Source of the DNA: an uncultured Bacillaceae bacterium
Lineage (GTDB): Bacteria > Bacillota > Bacilli > Bacillales > Caldibacillaceae
DNA: 52,400 nucleotides
NCBI GenBank assembly: GCA_937951955.1
Contig: CALGAD010000133.1
Location: 1-52,400 of the forward strand
Reading direction: 5' to 3'
Made by a program: the position numbers and the translations under genes. The stretch's first letter is position 1; each line of letters opens with the position of its first letter. A model generated the notes under the pieces. The model worked only from the letters and a program-made list of their open reading frames with translations, ran no database searches and was not told where the DNA came from. Positions 35,376-43,881 of this stretch are shown here, piece by piece.

Positions 35376-36745
35376 TAGCGAAGGAATATACCCGTCTTCA
35401 TAAATTAGAAGGCCCACTTATGGTTATATCGGGTGTAGAGGGGGCAAGTTACGATGAAATCGTCGAAATCAAAACCCCTCACGAAACAAAACACGGGAAA
35501 GTAATCCAGCTAGAAGATGATTTAGCTGTCATACAAGTATTTGAATCAACGTCTGATCTTTCGGTACACGATGTAAGAGTCCGTTTTACCGGAAAGCCGC
35601 TGGAATTAAGACTATCCAAAGATATTTTAGGACGTACTTTCAATGGGATTGGCGAACCGATTGATGGTGGCGGTGAGATTTTCGGTGGAAAGAAAATGGA
35701 TGTTAATGGCCGCCCGATGAACCCGGTTAGCCGTCATTATCCGCGAAATTTCATCCAAACAGGAATTTCCTCCATTGATGGTTTGGCGACGCTAATTCGC
35801 GGGCAAAAACTGCCAATCTTTTCCGGGAGCGGACTCCCGCATAACCAGATTGCTGCCCAAATCGTAAAACAGGCGAAAATATTCGATGAAGAAAATAGTG
35901 AATTTACTATTGTGTTTGCAGCCATGGGTGTGAAACATGATGATGCCCATTACTTCCGCAGAGTCTTTGAAGAGTGGGGAGTGATGGATCGGGTAGTCAT
36001 GTTCTTAAATTTAGCAGATGACCCGGTTGTTGAACGGATTTCCACACCACGCTCGGCTTTAACGGCTGCTGAATATTTGGCCTTTGAAGAGGACCATCAC
36101 GTCCTTGTCATCATGACCGATATTACGAGTTATTGTGAAGCGTTGCGGGAAATTTCCGCAGTTAGAGAAGAAGTACCGGGACGAAAAGGTTATCCAGGAT
36201 ATCTCTACTCGGACCTGGCCAGTCTTTATGAACGGGCAGGGATGATGAAAGGTGCCCGGGGTTCCATCACGCAAATTCCGATTTTGACAATGCCTAACGA
36301 TGATATTACGCATCCTATTCCGGACTTGACAGGATTTATTACCGAAGGGCAAATTGTCTTAAGTCGTGAACTGTTCCAGCAAAACATTTATCCGCCGGTA
36401 AATATCCTTCCTTCGCTTTCAAGGTTGATGAAAGATGGAATCGGTGAAGGATATACACGGGCTGATCATGCGGACGTTGCCAACCAGGTGTTTGCCAGCT
36501 ACTCGAAAGTACAGGAAGTGTTAGCATTGGCACAAGTCATCGGTGAAGAAGAACTTTCGGATACCGACAAGAAATATCTCGAATTCGGTCGCGCCTTTGA
36601 AAGCCGCTTCCTCAATCAGGATTTCGATGAAAACCGGGATATGGAAGAAACCCTTGATTTAGCCTGGGACATCCTATCCATTTTACCGAAATCAGAACTC
36701 AATCGGATAAATCCGAAGCTAGTTGAGGAAAATTACAGGGGGTGA
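35372..36745 (+). CDS. ntpB: V/A-type ATPase regulatory subunit B
   Basis: The 457-aa protein alternates with A in the A3B3 hexamer. It is the size of Enterococcus NtpB (458 aa) and has the degenerate P-loop FSGSGLPHNQIAAQI of non-catalytic B subunits, plus VLVIMTDITSYCEALREIS and SLSRLMKDGIGEGYTR. The start ATG 35372 overlaps the A stop (ATGA), with GGGAGAGGG upstream, so the two are translationally coupled in the required 1:1 ratio. Confidence 0.97.
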   Translation: MIAKEYTRLHKLEGPLMVISGVEGASYDEIVEIKTPHETKHGKVIQLEDDLAVIQVFESTSDLSVHDVRVRFTGKPLELRLSKDILGRTFNGIGEPIDGGGEIFGGKKMDVNGRPMNPVSRHYPRNFIQTGISSIDGLATLIRGQKLPIFSGSGLPHNQIAAQIVKQAKIFDEENSEFTIVFAAMGVKHDDAHYFRRVFEEWGVMDRVVMFLNLADDPVVERISTPRSALTAAEYLAFEEDHHVLVIMTDITSYCEALREISAVREEVPGRKGYPGYLYSDLASLYERAGMMKGARGSITQIPILTMPNDDITHPIPDLTGFITEGQIVLSRELFQQNIYPPVNILPSLSRLMKDGIGEGYTRADHADVANQVFASYSKVQEVLALAQVIGEEELSDTDKKYLEFGRAFESRFLNQDFDENRDMEETLDLAWDILSILPKSELNRINPKLVEENYRG

Positions 36746-36749
36746 AGGG

Positions 36750-37385
36750 ATGGATAATAGCCTGGCACCGACGAAAGCCAATTTATTAAATGCCAAAACG
36801 ACCCTGGAATTTTCCAAAAGCGGTTTTGAGTTACTCGATAAAAAGCGGAATGTCCTTATTCGGGAAATGATGAGTTTAATTGATCGGGCAAAGGATGTGC
36901 AACAGCGCATTAATTCCACGTTCCAAACCGCCTACGAGGCTTTAATGATGGCGAACTTAACGATGGGACAGGCGGCTGTATCCAATATTTCTGAAAATGT
37001 TGCGGAAGATAGCCAATTTACCCTTCTTTATCGAAGCGTTATGGGTGTCGAAATTCCCATGATCAAGTATGAAAAAGTCCCCCCCTATCCAGCTTATAGC
37101 TTTTACGATACGAACCCGGCGCTGGATGCTGCCTTCGAAAAATTCCAGGATGTCAAATATGCTATATTGGAGTTAGCGGAAATCGAAACGAGTATTTATC
37201 GGTTAGCTGTGGAAATTAAGAAAACGCAAAAGCGGGCTAATGCGCTGGAAAATATCCAAATTCCGAAATATACAGCAATCGTAAAAATGATTTCCGATGT
37301 TCTGGATGAAAAAGAACGGGAAGATTTTTTCCGTTTGAAAGTCATGAAGAAAAAAGACGATGCAAAAAAGGAGCAGAGCGAATAA
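36750..37385 (+). CDS. ntpD: V/A-type ATPase central-stalk subunit D
   Basis: The 211-aa protein is the central rotor shaft, made of two long N- and C-terminal helices that form a coiled coil. It begins with the conserved APTKANLLNAKTTLEFSKSG pattern and ends in NALENIQIPKYTAIVKMI and a charged tail, as in other D subunits (about 210 aa). ATG 36750 follows GGGGGTG, which overlaps the stop of B. It is the last gene of the operon, and the terminator hairpin includes its stop codon. Confidence 0.95.
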   Translation: MDNSLAPTKANLLNAKTTLEFSKSGFELLDKKRNVLIREMMSLIDRAKDVQQRINSTFQTAYEALMMANLTMGQAAVSNISENVAEDSQFTLLYRSVMGVEIPMIKYEKVPPYPAYSFYDTNPALDAAFEKFQDVKYAILELAEIETSIYRLAVEIKKTQKRANALENIQIPKYTAIVKMISDVLDEKEREDFFRLKVMKKKDDAKKEQSE

Positions 37386-37402
37386 TCGCTGCTTCTTTTT
37401 TG
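37372..37402 (+). terminator. Intrinsic terminator of the V-ATPase operon
   Basis: AGC and AGCGA (37372-37381) pair with TCGCT and GCT (37386-37393) around an ATAA loop, followed by TCTTTTTT. The stop codon of D lies in the hairpin loop. Confidence 0.75.
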
Positions 37403-38026
37403 TGTATTTAAAGATGTTCAGTCTATCAGGTAATCGATCACAATTCCGGCAAGCAAATATCTGTTCAGGCAATAAATGATTTCACGTTTTAGTGTTAAGG
37501 AAGTACCTTGTCGCAAAATAAAGCGTGGATGGAAATTTGCGTCAGATGGTTCACACAATACTGCTTGAAGCGGAGGAATTTTTCCTCCCATAATTGTTCG
37601 AGATATGAAAAAATCATATTCTTCCAAAATTGCAAAATAAAAGTGCGTATGTTGATAGAAGATTCCGGTGAAAAAAGCAAGAAATAGCTTTTGTCGCAAA
37701 TGAAAAGGAATTTTCCATGGTTCTCGTAGGATCGGCCAATCACTTTAGTGGAAGTTGTCCATCAATAATTGATAAAATCATGTTTGGCGCTGATACAAAA
37801 AGCGACGGAATTTGTTGGGAGTGAAGTTCCCACATAACCGAAAATTTAGCGAACCGTTTAACAATTCGATTGTGCTTATCGAACGGGCTATTTTTGTGGA
37901 GGAATGTATTTAACGTTTGCATGTTACCCGATTTTTATTTTCAACGAATTTGTGATGTAAAGAACTATTGCATTGGATAAAATAAATGAATTAAACTATT
38001 TCTATCATATTCGTTGGAGGATGCAA
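37403..38026. other. Intergenic region after the ATPase operon
   Basis: No gene is supported. Short minus-strand frames of 60-93 codons are present but have no ribosome binding site or recognisable sequence. A small hairpin (GGGA...TCCC near 37820-37834) and several loosely similar TCGCAAA words are seen, without the regular phasing of the 8.8 kb array. It could be a very old gene relic. Confidence 0.3.
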
Positions 38027-38791
38027 GTGGGAAAATTACGTATACAGAAGAATGATGTGAGTCAACTTTGCATATTAGCTGGACAAATTATGCTCGAAAG
38101 TGGTGCGGAGACATATCGAGTGGAAGATACGATGTTGCGCATCGCTTATGCCTTTGGCGTTGACTATGCGGAAAGCTATGTCGCGCCGACGGTTATCATT
38201 TTTTCCATCGATGGCGGATATTCAACCAGGACAGAGATGAAACGGATTGAAAAACGGGGGACGAATTTAAATAAAATTGCTCTCGTGAACCAGTTATCGC
38301 GGGAAATTAGCGCGGGGATGTGGACGCTGGAGGAGGCCTTTGAGCGGTTACGGGCCATTCAAAGAGGCAAAATCGTTTATCCGCTCTGGTTACAGGTAAT
38401 CGCGGCAGGATTAGTGAGTGGCTTTTGTGTCATTTTATTTAAAGGGAGCTGGGAGGATTTCCTGCCCGGGTTAATAATCGGCAGTCATTCTTATTACGCT
38501 TTTATTTTGCTCGACCATATGACGAAACTGAAGTTTTTTTCGGAATTCACGGCAGCCATCTTAATTGGCGTTTTATCCCACTTGGCGATCCACTTCGGAA
38601 TCGGACACCAAATGGATAAAATTGTTATCGGATCGGTTATGCCCCTTGTTCCCGGTCTTCTTATTACGAATGCGATTCGGGATTTAATGGCGGGTCATTT
38701 AGTCTCGGGATTATCGAAGGGGACAGAAGCTTTGTTAACCGCTTTTGCCATCGGTTCAGGAATTGCCATTGTTCTTCAGTTTATAAAATAA
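38027..38791 (+). CDS. Threonine/serine exporter, N-terminal half (ThrE/YjjP type)
   Basis: The 254-aa protein matches the DUF1212/ThrE N-terminal family. A soluble N-terminal domain has AGQIMLESGAETYRVEDTM, the conserved LESGAETYRVE signature, and TVIIFSIDGG. After it come about five membrane helices, with VMPLVPGLLITNAIRDLMAGH near the end. GTG 38027 is 6-7 bases after TTGGAGG; an ATG at 38021 touches that site and is less likely. With the next gene it forms a two-part transporter equivalent to single-chain Corynebacterium ThrE. Export of threonine or serine is inferred; related E. coli YjjPB exports succinate. Confidence 0.88.
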   Translation: MGKLRIQKNDVSQLCILAGQIMLESGAETYRVEDTMLRIAYAFGVDYAESYVAPTVIIFSIDGGYSTRTEMKRIEKRGTNLNKIALVNQLSREISAGMWTLEEAFERLRAIQRGKIVYPLWLQVIAAGLVSGFCVILFKGSWEDFLPGLIIGSHSYYAFILLDHMTKLKFFSEFTAAILIGVLSHLAIHFGIGHQMDKIVIGSVMPLVPGLLITNAIRDLMAGHLVSGLSKGTEALLTAFAIGSGIAIVLQFIK

Positions 38792-38862
38792 ATTGATTTT
38801 AAACTACTTAATATTTTAGCTTTTCTCAGGAAGCTGTAGCCCAGGAAAGGACGGAACGCTGT

Positions 38863-39297
38863 ATGCTTGTGCAGGCTATTTCGAGTTTTATTGTATCCAT
38901 CGGTTTTGCTATTTTATTCGATGCCCCAAAGCAATCGTTATTAAAATGTGGACTCGTAGGAATGGTTGGCTGGACGATTTACTATTTGCTCGTGCAAAGA
39001 GGATACGAGGCGGTTATGGCCACCTTTATCGCATCCTTTTCCGTCGCCTTAATCAGCCACATTTTTGCAAAGAAATATAAAGCGCCGGTCATCATTTTTA
39101 CTGTTGGGGGAATTATGCCGCTCGTACCTGGAGGAACGGCTTATGATGCGATGAAACATTTTGTCTTAAATCAGTACAGTATCGCGATTGAACTTTCTGC
39201 ACAAGTTCTACTCATTGCTGGTTCCATCGCTTTAGGAATTGTATTTTCCGAAGTGCTAAATCAACTGTACCGAAAAATGGTATCCCGTATTTTGTAA
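38863..39297 (+). CDS. Threonine/serine exporter, C-terminal half (DUF3815/YjjB type)
   Basis: The 144-aa protein consists of four or five membrane helices and matches the DUF3815 partner of DUF1212 proteins. The VIIFTVGGIMPLVPGGTAYDA segment mirrors the VMPLVPG motif of its neighbour, which shows the two halves share an ancestral repeat. ATG 38863 follows GGAAAGGACGG, 71 bases after the first gene. Both products are needed for transport in characterised homologues. Confidence 0.88.
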   Translation: MLVQAISSFIVSIGFAILFDAPKQSLLKCGLVGMVGWTIYYLLVQRGYEAVMATFIASFSVALISHIFAKKYKAPVIIFTVGGIMPLVPGGTAYDAMKHFVLNQYSIAIELSAQVLLIAGSIALGIVFSEVLNQLYRKMVSRIL

Positions 39298-39834
39298 AAA
39301 CCATTCGCACGATTTACTATATAGAGGCGCATAACCTTCATTTCTTCAGGGTGAACACCTTTTTGCACCCATCGTTGCCGCGACCTTTTGAAAAATGCTG
39401 AAACAGTTCGCTTAATTTTTTGATTTTGCAAATATTATTCATAAATTCGCGGCATAAAGTGTTGTTGAAATGGTAAAATGTAGTTTGTAGGGGATGCAAA
39501 CCATTTCATATGCAAGAATACGTTTGCTGGTCAATAGATTATTTATACGGTTATCAACAAGTTTTTATCTAGCATGACGATATTATATGTTGAGGGATTC
39601 ACTTGTCACGTAATTTCATATTTGTCATGCCAATCAAGATTTACGATTCACGAAAGCCGCTTGATTTTGTAGACTGAAATGTGAGTTTGGCACAGTGGAT
39701 ACTATAGATCCTGAGGTATTGATCGCATATTTTGTCGAGTAAATTATAACAAGAGTATGGCGTTTACTTTTGTAAAACTTTGAACATGCCCATGAGCGTT
39801 TACCGATGGGTTATAACAGAGGGGGAATTGTCAT
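39298..39834. other. Intergenic region, 537 bases
   Basis: No gene is recognised. A GGGTG...CACCC hairpin near 39350-39372 may end the exporter transcript, though it lacks a T-run. A 7-base inverted repeat AATCAAG/CTTGATT lies near 39633-39666. The promoter of the next gene is not clear. Confidence 0.35.
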
Positions 39835-40173
39835 TTGCAATCACTAAGAGAAACGTCACGTCATCAATTGCTTGCACAGCAATTTTCTTTCGAGACTTCA
39901 ACTTTAGGTGACGAAGAGATACAGGAGTCACTGGAACGAATTTTTACATATGTATATTCATACACAAATATCTGGTACATAGATTTTATTGATGAAGGAA
40001 CATTATACAATTATATTAAAAAGCAACAAGAATTGCCAGACGGTGTCGACTTTTATCAAGCGGTTCGTGATGTGAAAAATTATTTATACTTTTTACGTTA
40101 CATCAAGCGTTCGCGGAATATTCCGGATATCGATTTATCTATTCAAAATCTATTACTCTGGACGAAAATGTAA
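39835..40173 (+). CDS. Small soluble protein of unknown function
   Basis: The 112-aa protein is rich in aromatic residues (for example FTYVYSYTNIWYIDF and KNYLYFLRYIKR), without membrane helix or signal peptide. I do not recognise a family. TTG 39835 follows AGAGGGGG at a reasonable distance. Coding is supported by the clean frame and balanced composition. It is followed 129 bases later by rpiA and is probably separately transcribed. Confidence 0.6.
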   Translation: MQSLRETSRHQLLAQQFSFETSTLGDEEIQESLERIFTYVYSYTNIWYIDFIDEGTLYNYIKKQQELPDGVDFYQAVRDVKNYLYFLRYIKRSRNIPDIDLSIQNLLLWTKM

Positions 40174-40302
40174 AGGCAATTAAATAATTTTTCATGAATA
40201 AGGTACAATGAGAATTTTACTTTACTATAACTTGTTAATTTGTGAATTCCATCTATAATCGAGTAGGAATGAATTAGAACTTGCTAGAAAGTAGGGGTTT
40301 AT

Positions 40303-40971
40303 ATGAATGAAAAACAACTTGTTGGTGAAAAAGCGGTTGAATTCGTTAAAGATGGCATGGTGGTCGGACTGGGGACAGGTTCAACCGTTTATTATACGAT
40401 TGTCAAGCTAGGAGAATTAGTAAAAAGTGGCCTTTCGATAAAAGGTATTCCGACCTCCAAACAAACCGAAAATTTAGCCATTGAACTAGGAATCCCTCTG
40501 ACAACTTTAGCGGACGTGGAGCATATTGATGTAGCAATCGATGGGGCTGACGAAGTGGATCGGAATTTGCATTTAATCAAAGGCGGAGGCGGGGCTCTGC
40601 TCAGAGAAAAAATTATCGCCCGGGCAGCCAAAAAATTTATCGTCGTCGCCGATTCATCGAAAATAGTGTCTACATTAGGTGCTTTCGGTTTACCGGTTGA
40701 AGTTACCCGGTTCGGGTATACAATGACAGCGAAACATATCGAAGACCTGGGCGGCAAAACAAGTTTACGGACAATCGATGGTGAACCGTTCATCACGGAT
40801 AATGGCAATTATATTTTAGATGTCGATTTCGGTCAGATTCCATCACCGCAGGAGTTGGAATATCGATTAAATTTAATTCCCGGCGTCGTTGAAAACGGAC
40901 TGTTCGTGGACATGGCGGATGCTGTGATTACTTATGATGCGAACGACGGGATTATTTTAAAAGAAAAATAA
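40303..40971 (+). CDS. rpiA: Ribose-5-phosphate isomerase A
   Basis: The 222-aa enzyme interconverts ribose 5-phosphate and ribulose 5-phosphate in the pentose phosphate pathway. Family signatures are complete: GLGTGSTV (phosphate loop), GIPTSKQT, the catalytic DGADEVD and KGGGGALLREK with the catalytic Glu and Lys. The C-terminal PGVVENGLF is also typical. ATG 40303 has AGTAGGGG upstream. RpiA is less common than RpiB in Bacillus; it stands alone here with its own terminator. Confidence 0.96.
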   Translation: MNEKQLVGEKAVEFVKDGMVVGLGTGSTVYYTIVKLGELVKSGLSIKGIPTSKQTENLAIELGIPLTTLADVEHIDVAIDGADEVDRNLHLIKGGGGALLREKIIARAAKKFIVVADSSKIVSTLGAFGLPVEVTRFGYTMTAKHIEDLGGKTSLRTIDGEPFITDNGNYILDVDFGQIPSPQELEYRLNLIPGVVENGLFVDMADAVITYDANDGIILKEK

Positions 40972-41000
40972 AAATCCCCGGCGCGTCAACCCCTTCGACA

Positions 41001-41026
41001 GGGATTACCGCAAAAATCCCTTTTAT
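41001..41026 (+). terminator. Intrinsic terminator of rpiA
   Basis: GGGATT (41001-41006) pairs with AATCCC (41015-41020), followed by TTTTATT. An upstream AATCCC (40974-40979) could pair with the same GGGATT as an alternative fold. Confidence 0.6.
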
Positions 41027-41098
41027 TCACAATAATTGGATAGTTTGCTAAAATGATAGTTGAGAAGGGAAAACGAATCCGTAATTCCCTTCTCAACT
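41026..41098 (+). promoter_or_regulatory. Promoter with a 14-base perfect inverted repeat at the transcription start
   Basis: TTCACA (41026-41031) and TAAAAT (41049-41054) are 17 bases apart, placing the start near 41060. AGTTGAGAAGGGAA (41058-41071) is perfectly repeated in inverse at 41085-41098 with 13 bases between, and no T-run follows. It would form a 5' terminal hairpin in the mRNA of the small gene at 41240, or act as an operator. Confidence 0.5.
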
Positions 41099-41239
41099 TC
41101 CGATCTGCACTGGCTGGTGTGATTCTTCTGTCCGTTTCTGACTAATAATGTGTGATCGGACCCTGATTACGTTCCCTTTCGATTGGTGTTCAATGTAATC
41201 GTTGCCAATGGTAACCAAAGCGTAAAAGGGGGAGTGGCG

Positions 41240-41413
41240 ATGCAAGAAAAACCGTATGAGAAAATGACTCAGTCAGAATTAATTGAAATCATCGAGCGTT
41301 TGCAAAAAGAAAAGGAAATGCTCGAGCGAACGATTGTCGAGTACGAAGAGAAAAAGTTAAAGGAAGAAGCCTATAGGAAATTGCCTTATATTAGACCACC
41401 ATGGTTACAATAA
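41240..41413 (+). CDS. Small coiled-coil protein of unknown function
   Basis: The 57-aa protein is a charged helix with a leucine/isoleucine heptad pattern (ELIEIIERLQKEKEMLERTI) and an aromatic-proline tail ending PPWLQ. I do not recognise a named family, although small proteins of this kind are frequent in Bacillus. ATG 41240 follows GGGGGAG. An intrinsic terminator follows 10 bases after the stop. A promoter and hairpin lie about 180 bases upstream. Confidence 0.6.
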   Translation: MQEKPYEKMTQSELIEIIERLQKEKEMLERTIVEYEEKKLKEEAYRKLPYIRPPWLQ

Positions 41414-41423
41414 CGAAGGTCCT

Positions 41424-41450
41424 CCTTTAGCCAATGGCTAAAGGTTTTTT
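41424..41450 (+). terminator. Intrinsic terminator of the small coiled-coil gene
   Basis: CCTTTAGCC (41424-41432) pairs perfectly with GGCTAAAGG (41436-41444), followed by TTTTTT. Confidence 0.88.
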
Positions 41451-41481
41451 ATGCGTAGAAGGGACGATTTCTTCCTGTCAT

Positions 41482-41754
41482 TTATTCAAGATATAGTTTT
41501 TGTACCGTTTCTAGATCGTGTAATAAAGCGATCAGCTCATCTTTGTTTAGCGGGACTAACACTTGATCGTATAACGATAAGATTTGTCCTCCTTCGTTGA
41601 TGCGGTTTCTTAAATAACTGCAAAGTCTATCGAGCTGCTCGTTATTGAGCGCTGTTTGTGTGGAAAAATGTTTGACTCGCTCCAGCATATAAATATTTTC
41701 CTCCTCATCAAACTTTCCCGAGATCATGGTTCCTTCAAACTGATTCATATTCAT
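41482..41754 (-). CDS. Small soluble protein of unknown function
   Basis: The 90-aa protein is acidic and helical, starting MNMNQFEGTMISGKFDEEEN and continuing with LDRLCSYLRNRINEGGQILS. No family is recognised. ATG 41754 has AGGGG 7 bases upstream on the minus strand; the frame is open further to 41829 but without a binding site. It faces the small coiled-coil gene, and the terminator between them may serve both. Confidence 0.6.
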   Translation of the reverse strand: MNMNQFEGTMISGKFDEEENIYMLERVKHFSTQTALNNEQLDRLCSYLRNRINEGGQILSLYDQVLVPLNKDELIALLHDLETVQKLYLE

Positions 41755-41890
41755 GACAGATCCCCTCACTTTATCTCCAAATAACCGAGCGAAAAACGGG
41801 TCATTCACCTTATTGTGTATTTTTTTCAAAAAGAAGTAAATTATTCACATCCCTGGACATACTTTGTAATAAAAGTCCTGAGGGAGCGTG

Positions 41891-42193
41891 ATGGAATTGG
41901 TGACCTGGTTCTGGGAAGGTTTACGAGCCCATGTTCAAAAGTACCCTGGCTTTGTTATTTTATTTATATGTTTTTCTATACTGGCTATATTGTCCGAGAT
42001 TTTCCTGGCAATCTTGTCGATTTTTGCCCTCTTCCTCTTTCATTATTACCACCATCAGCCTCATTTTCTATTTTATGGTGCTGTTTTTGTACTTGTATTG
42101 TGTTTGGCCGGTCATCTTCATTTTTTCTATTGCTTGCAAAGAGAACGGATATTTCAGGCTATTTTATCTGTGAAACTATTTAAACGAACATGA
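41891..42193 (+). CDS. Small membrane protein of unknown function
   Basis: The 100-aa protein has a short amphipathic start and two or three membrane helices (about residues 20-50 and 58-80). It is rich in Phe, Leu and His, with HYYHHQPH between the helices. No family is recognised. ATG 41891 (or GTG 41888) lies after GAGGGAG. A terminator follows the gene. Confidence 0.5.
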   Translation: MELVTWFWEGLRAHVQKYPGFVILFICFSILAILSEIFLAILSIFALFLFHYYHHQPHFLFYGAVFVLVLCLAGHLHFFYCLQRERIFQAILSVKLFKRT

Positions 42194-42205
42194 TGAAACA
42201 AAAAT

Positions 42206-42237
42206 AAAACGCTTGATACCGTCGCTCAAGCGTTTTT
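42206..42237. terminator. Bidirectional terminator
   Basis: AAAACGCTTGA (42206-42216) pairs with TCAAGCGTTTT (42226-42236). It lies between the convergent membrane protein and yjcZ genes, with A and T tails fitting both directions. Confidence 0.85.
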
Positions 42238-42268
42238 CAAATGAGTACTAAATGGTTTCTATATTTTT

Positions 42269-42370
42269 TTAATAAAATCCTCTCATATATGCTGTACCGA
42301 CGATGATTAGGAGAATAAACAGTACAACAATTAGCGCAAAGCTGGATCCGCCGCCTTGTTCATAGCTCAT
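42269..42370 (-). CDS. yjcZ: YjcZ-family sporulation protein
   Basis: The 33-aa peptide begins MSYEQGGGSSFALIVVLFIL and ends with a membrane helix and GTAYMRGFY. This is the pattern of the YjcZ family of very small, glycine-rich, single-helix proteins found in spores of Bacillus. ATG 42370 has AGGAGG about 8 bases upstream; the longer open frame has no support. Its presence supports a spore-forming host. Confidence 0.85.
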   Translation of the reverse strand: MSYEQGGGSSFALIVVLFILLIIVGTAYMRGFY

Positions 42371-42605
42371 AAATAGAACCTCCTCCTGATTGAAAATGTC
42401 GAGGTCTGCTGTGACAACCTCTGTAATACTGTATGAAGGAGGATTCGTTTTGACGGTACAATTTCCTAAAAAACGAAAAAATCCATGAATCACTCATACA
42501 GGGATTATTTTCGTGAACAGGAATTGAAATAGTATAATGAATGTATAAAACAGGCAAAAATTTGGTTGTAATTAAAGTCGTACAAGCAGAAAAGGAAGGA
42601 TCAAT

Positions 42606-43163
42606 ATGATAAAACGTCTTGTCGTTACTGGATACAAGCCCCACGAACTGAGAATATTTCAGGAAAACCATCCTGGAATTCGTTATATTAAAAAAGCGAT
42701 ACGTAAAGAACTGGAGCAATTGCTGGAAGATGGTCTGGAATGGGTGTTAATTAGCGGACAATTAGGGGTGGAAATTTGGACAGCGGAAGTAGTTATGGAC
42801 TTACAACTCGGATATCCCCAATTAAAATATGCTGTACTTCCCCCATTTCTTGATCAGGAGAAAAGATGGAAAGAAGTACAGCAAGAAAAATATCAAGAAA
42901 TTTTGTTTCATGCGGATTTTCATCGCTGCATTTCCAACCGGCCTTATGAAGGACCGTGGCAATATCGGGCTAAAGATCAATTTTTACTGCGCAACTCGGA
43001 CGGACTCTTGATATTGTATGACGAAGAACATGGTGGTTCGCCTAAATATATGAAAGAATTGGCGGAAAAGTATGCGGAAACAACGGATTACCCCATCATC
43101 ACCATCACGGGATATGATTTACAGCTCCTTGTGGAAGAGGAGCAGTACAGCCAGTGGAATTAG
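42606..43163 (+). CDS. ypsA: YpsA family protein (DUF1273, SLOG superfamily)
   Basis: The 185-aa protein matches YpsA of B. subtilis over its full length. The start RLVVTGYKPHELRIF, the VLISGQLGVEIWTAEV glycine-containing loop and the C-terminal DGLLILYDEEHGGSPKYM are characteristic of the Rossmann-like SLOG fold, predicted to bind nucleotide ligands. In B. subtilis it is linked to cell division (a GpsB neighbour); here gpsB is not adjacent in the window. ATG 42606 follows GGAAGGATC. Confidence 0.93.
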   Translation: MIKRLVVTGYKPHELRIFQENHPGIRYIKKAIRKELEQLLEDGLEWVLISGQLGVEIWTAEVVMDLQLGYPQLKYAVLPPFLDQEKRWKEVQQEKYQEILFHADFHRCISNRPYEGPWQYRAKDQFLLRNSDGLLILYDEEHGGSPKYMKELAEKYAETTDYPIITITGYDLQLLVEEEQYSQWN

Positions 43164-43228
43164 GAATACGAGCGTTCATCAAGGAAAAGCCGACAGACGA
43201 ATAACATTATTTTTGGCATGAAAATATG

Positions 43229-43768
43229 CTAGGTAGATGGCTGGCTTGAGCCAACTTGTTCAGGTAGATGGCGTTTAATGGCTAAGAGCATCTCTATAAT
43301 AAAATAAATGAGGATGATTGGATAAAACGAGAGCCAAACTTTTTCGATACTAAGATAAATCCAGATCATTACCGGCTGAATATATGTTAAACAAATCATG
43401 GCGAGGAATAACCAGCAAAGGGAGTAGGCGGGACAAATATGTCCGTGCAGATGAAACGGCTGGCGGGAATAGTCCCACCATTTCCGTTTGAAAAAAGTTT
43501 CCAGCAACCAACCACTCGTATATTCGACTACCGTCGGGATCAGAAGGCATAAAAAGAGTTTGGCGGGAAATTTCATTTCCGGCCGTATCATGATGAGTAA
43601 TATTACCGGAGCCAGTCCGTACATTGGTTTGAATGGGCCTTTCATAAAGTTCGCTTTAAAGAAAGTACCTTTCGTTGCTAAACTCGTGAAATTTTCCAGC
43701 AGCCAGCCGAAAAAGGCATAAACCATAAAATAAAAAATGAGCGCAGGAAACGGTATAATGTCAGTCAT
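43229..43768 (-). CDS. CmpB-family putative membrane permease
   Basis: The 179-aa protein has about five membrane helices and matches the ABC_trans_CmpB family (PF06541). Diagnostic segments are FFGWLLENF near the start, KGPFKPMYGLAPV, and the central WWDYSRQPFHLHGHICPAYSL (WDYS...G-x-IC). Despite the family name, no ATP-binding partner is encoded nearby and transport has not been shown. ATG 43768 is preceded by GGAGGGGG on the minus strand. Confidence 0.85.
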   Translation of the reverse strand: MTDIIPFPALIFYFMVYAFFGWLLENFTSLATKGTFFKANFMKGPFKPMYGLAPVILLIMIRPEMKFPAKLFLCLLIPTVVEYTSGWLLETFFKRKWWDYSRQPFHLHGHICPAYSLCWLFLAMICLTYIQPVMIWIYLSIEKVWLSFYPIILIYFIIEMLLAIKRHLPEQVGSSQPST

Positions 43769-43881
43769 GTCGTGCCCCCTCCGTTTTCCTTTTAATGGGT
43801 AGAATGTACAAATGTCCCACTTTTATACAAGAGTTTGAATGGCTTTTTTAAAGAGGAGGCTTGGAAAAGTCATCACAAAGA

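Noticed and set aside
37418..37922. Minus-strand frames of 60-93 codons after the ATPase operon
   Set aside because: They overlap one another, lack ribosome binding sites and resemble nothing known; kept only as an unexplained intergenic region.
39650..39750. A possible gene fragment ending at a TAA near 39741
   Set aside because: The roughly 25-codon stretch has no start codon with a binding site and matches no family I recognise.
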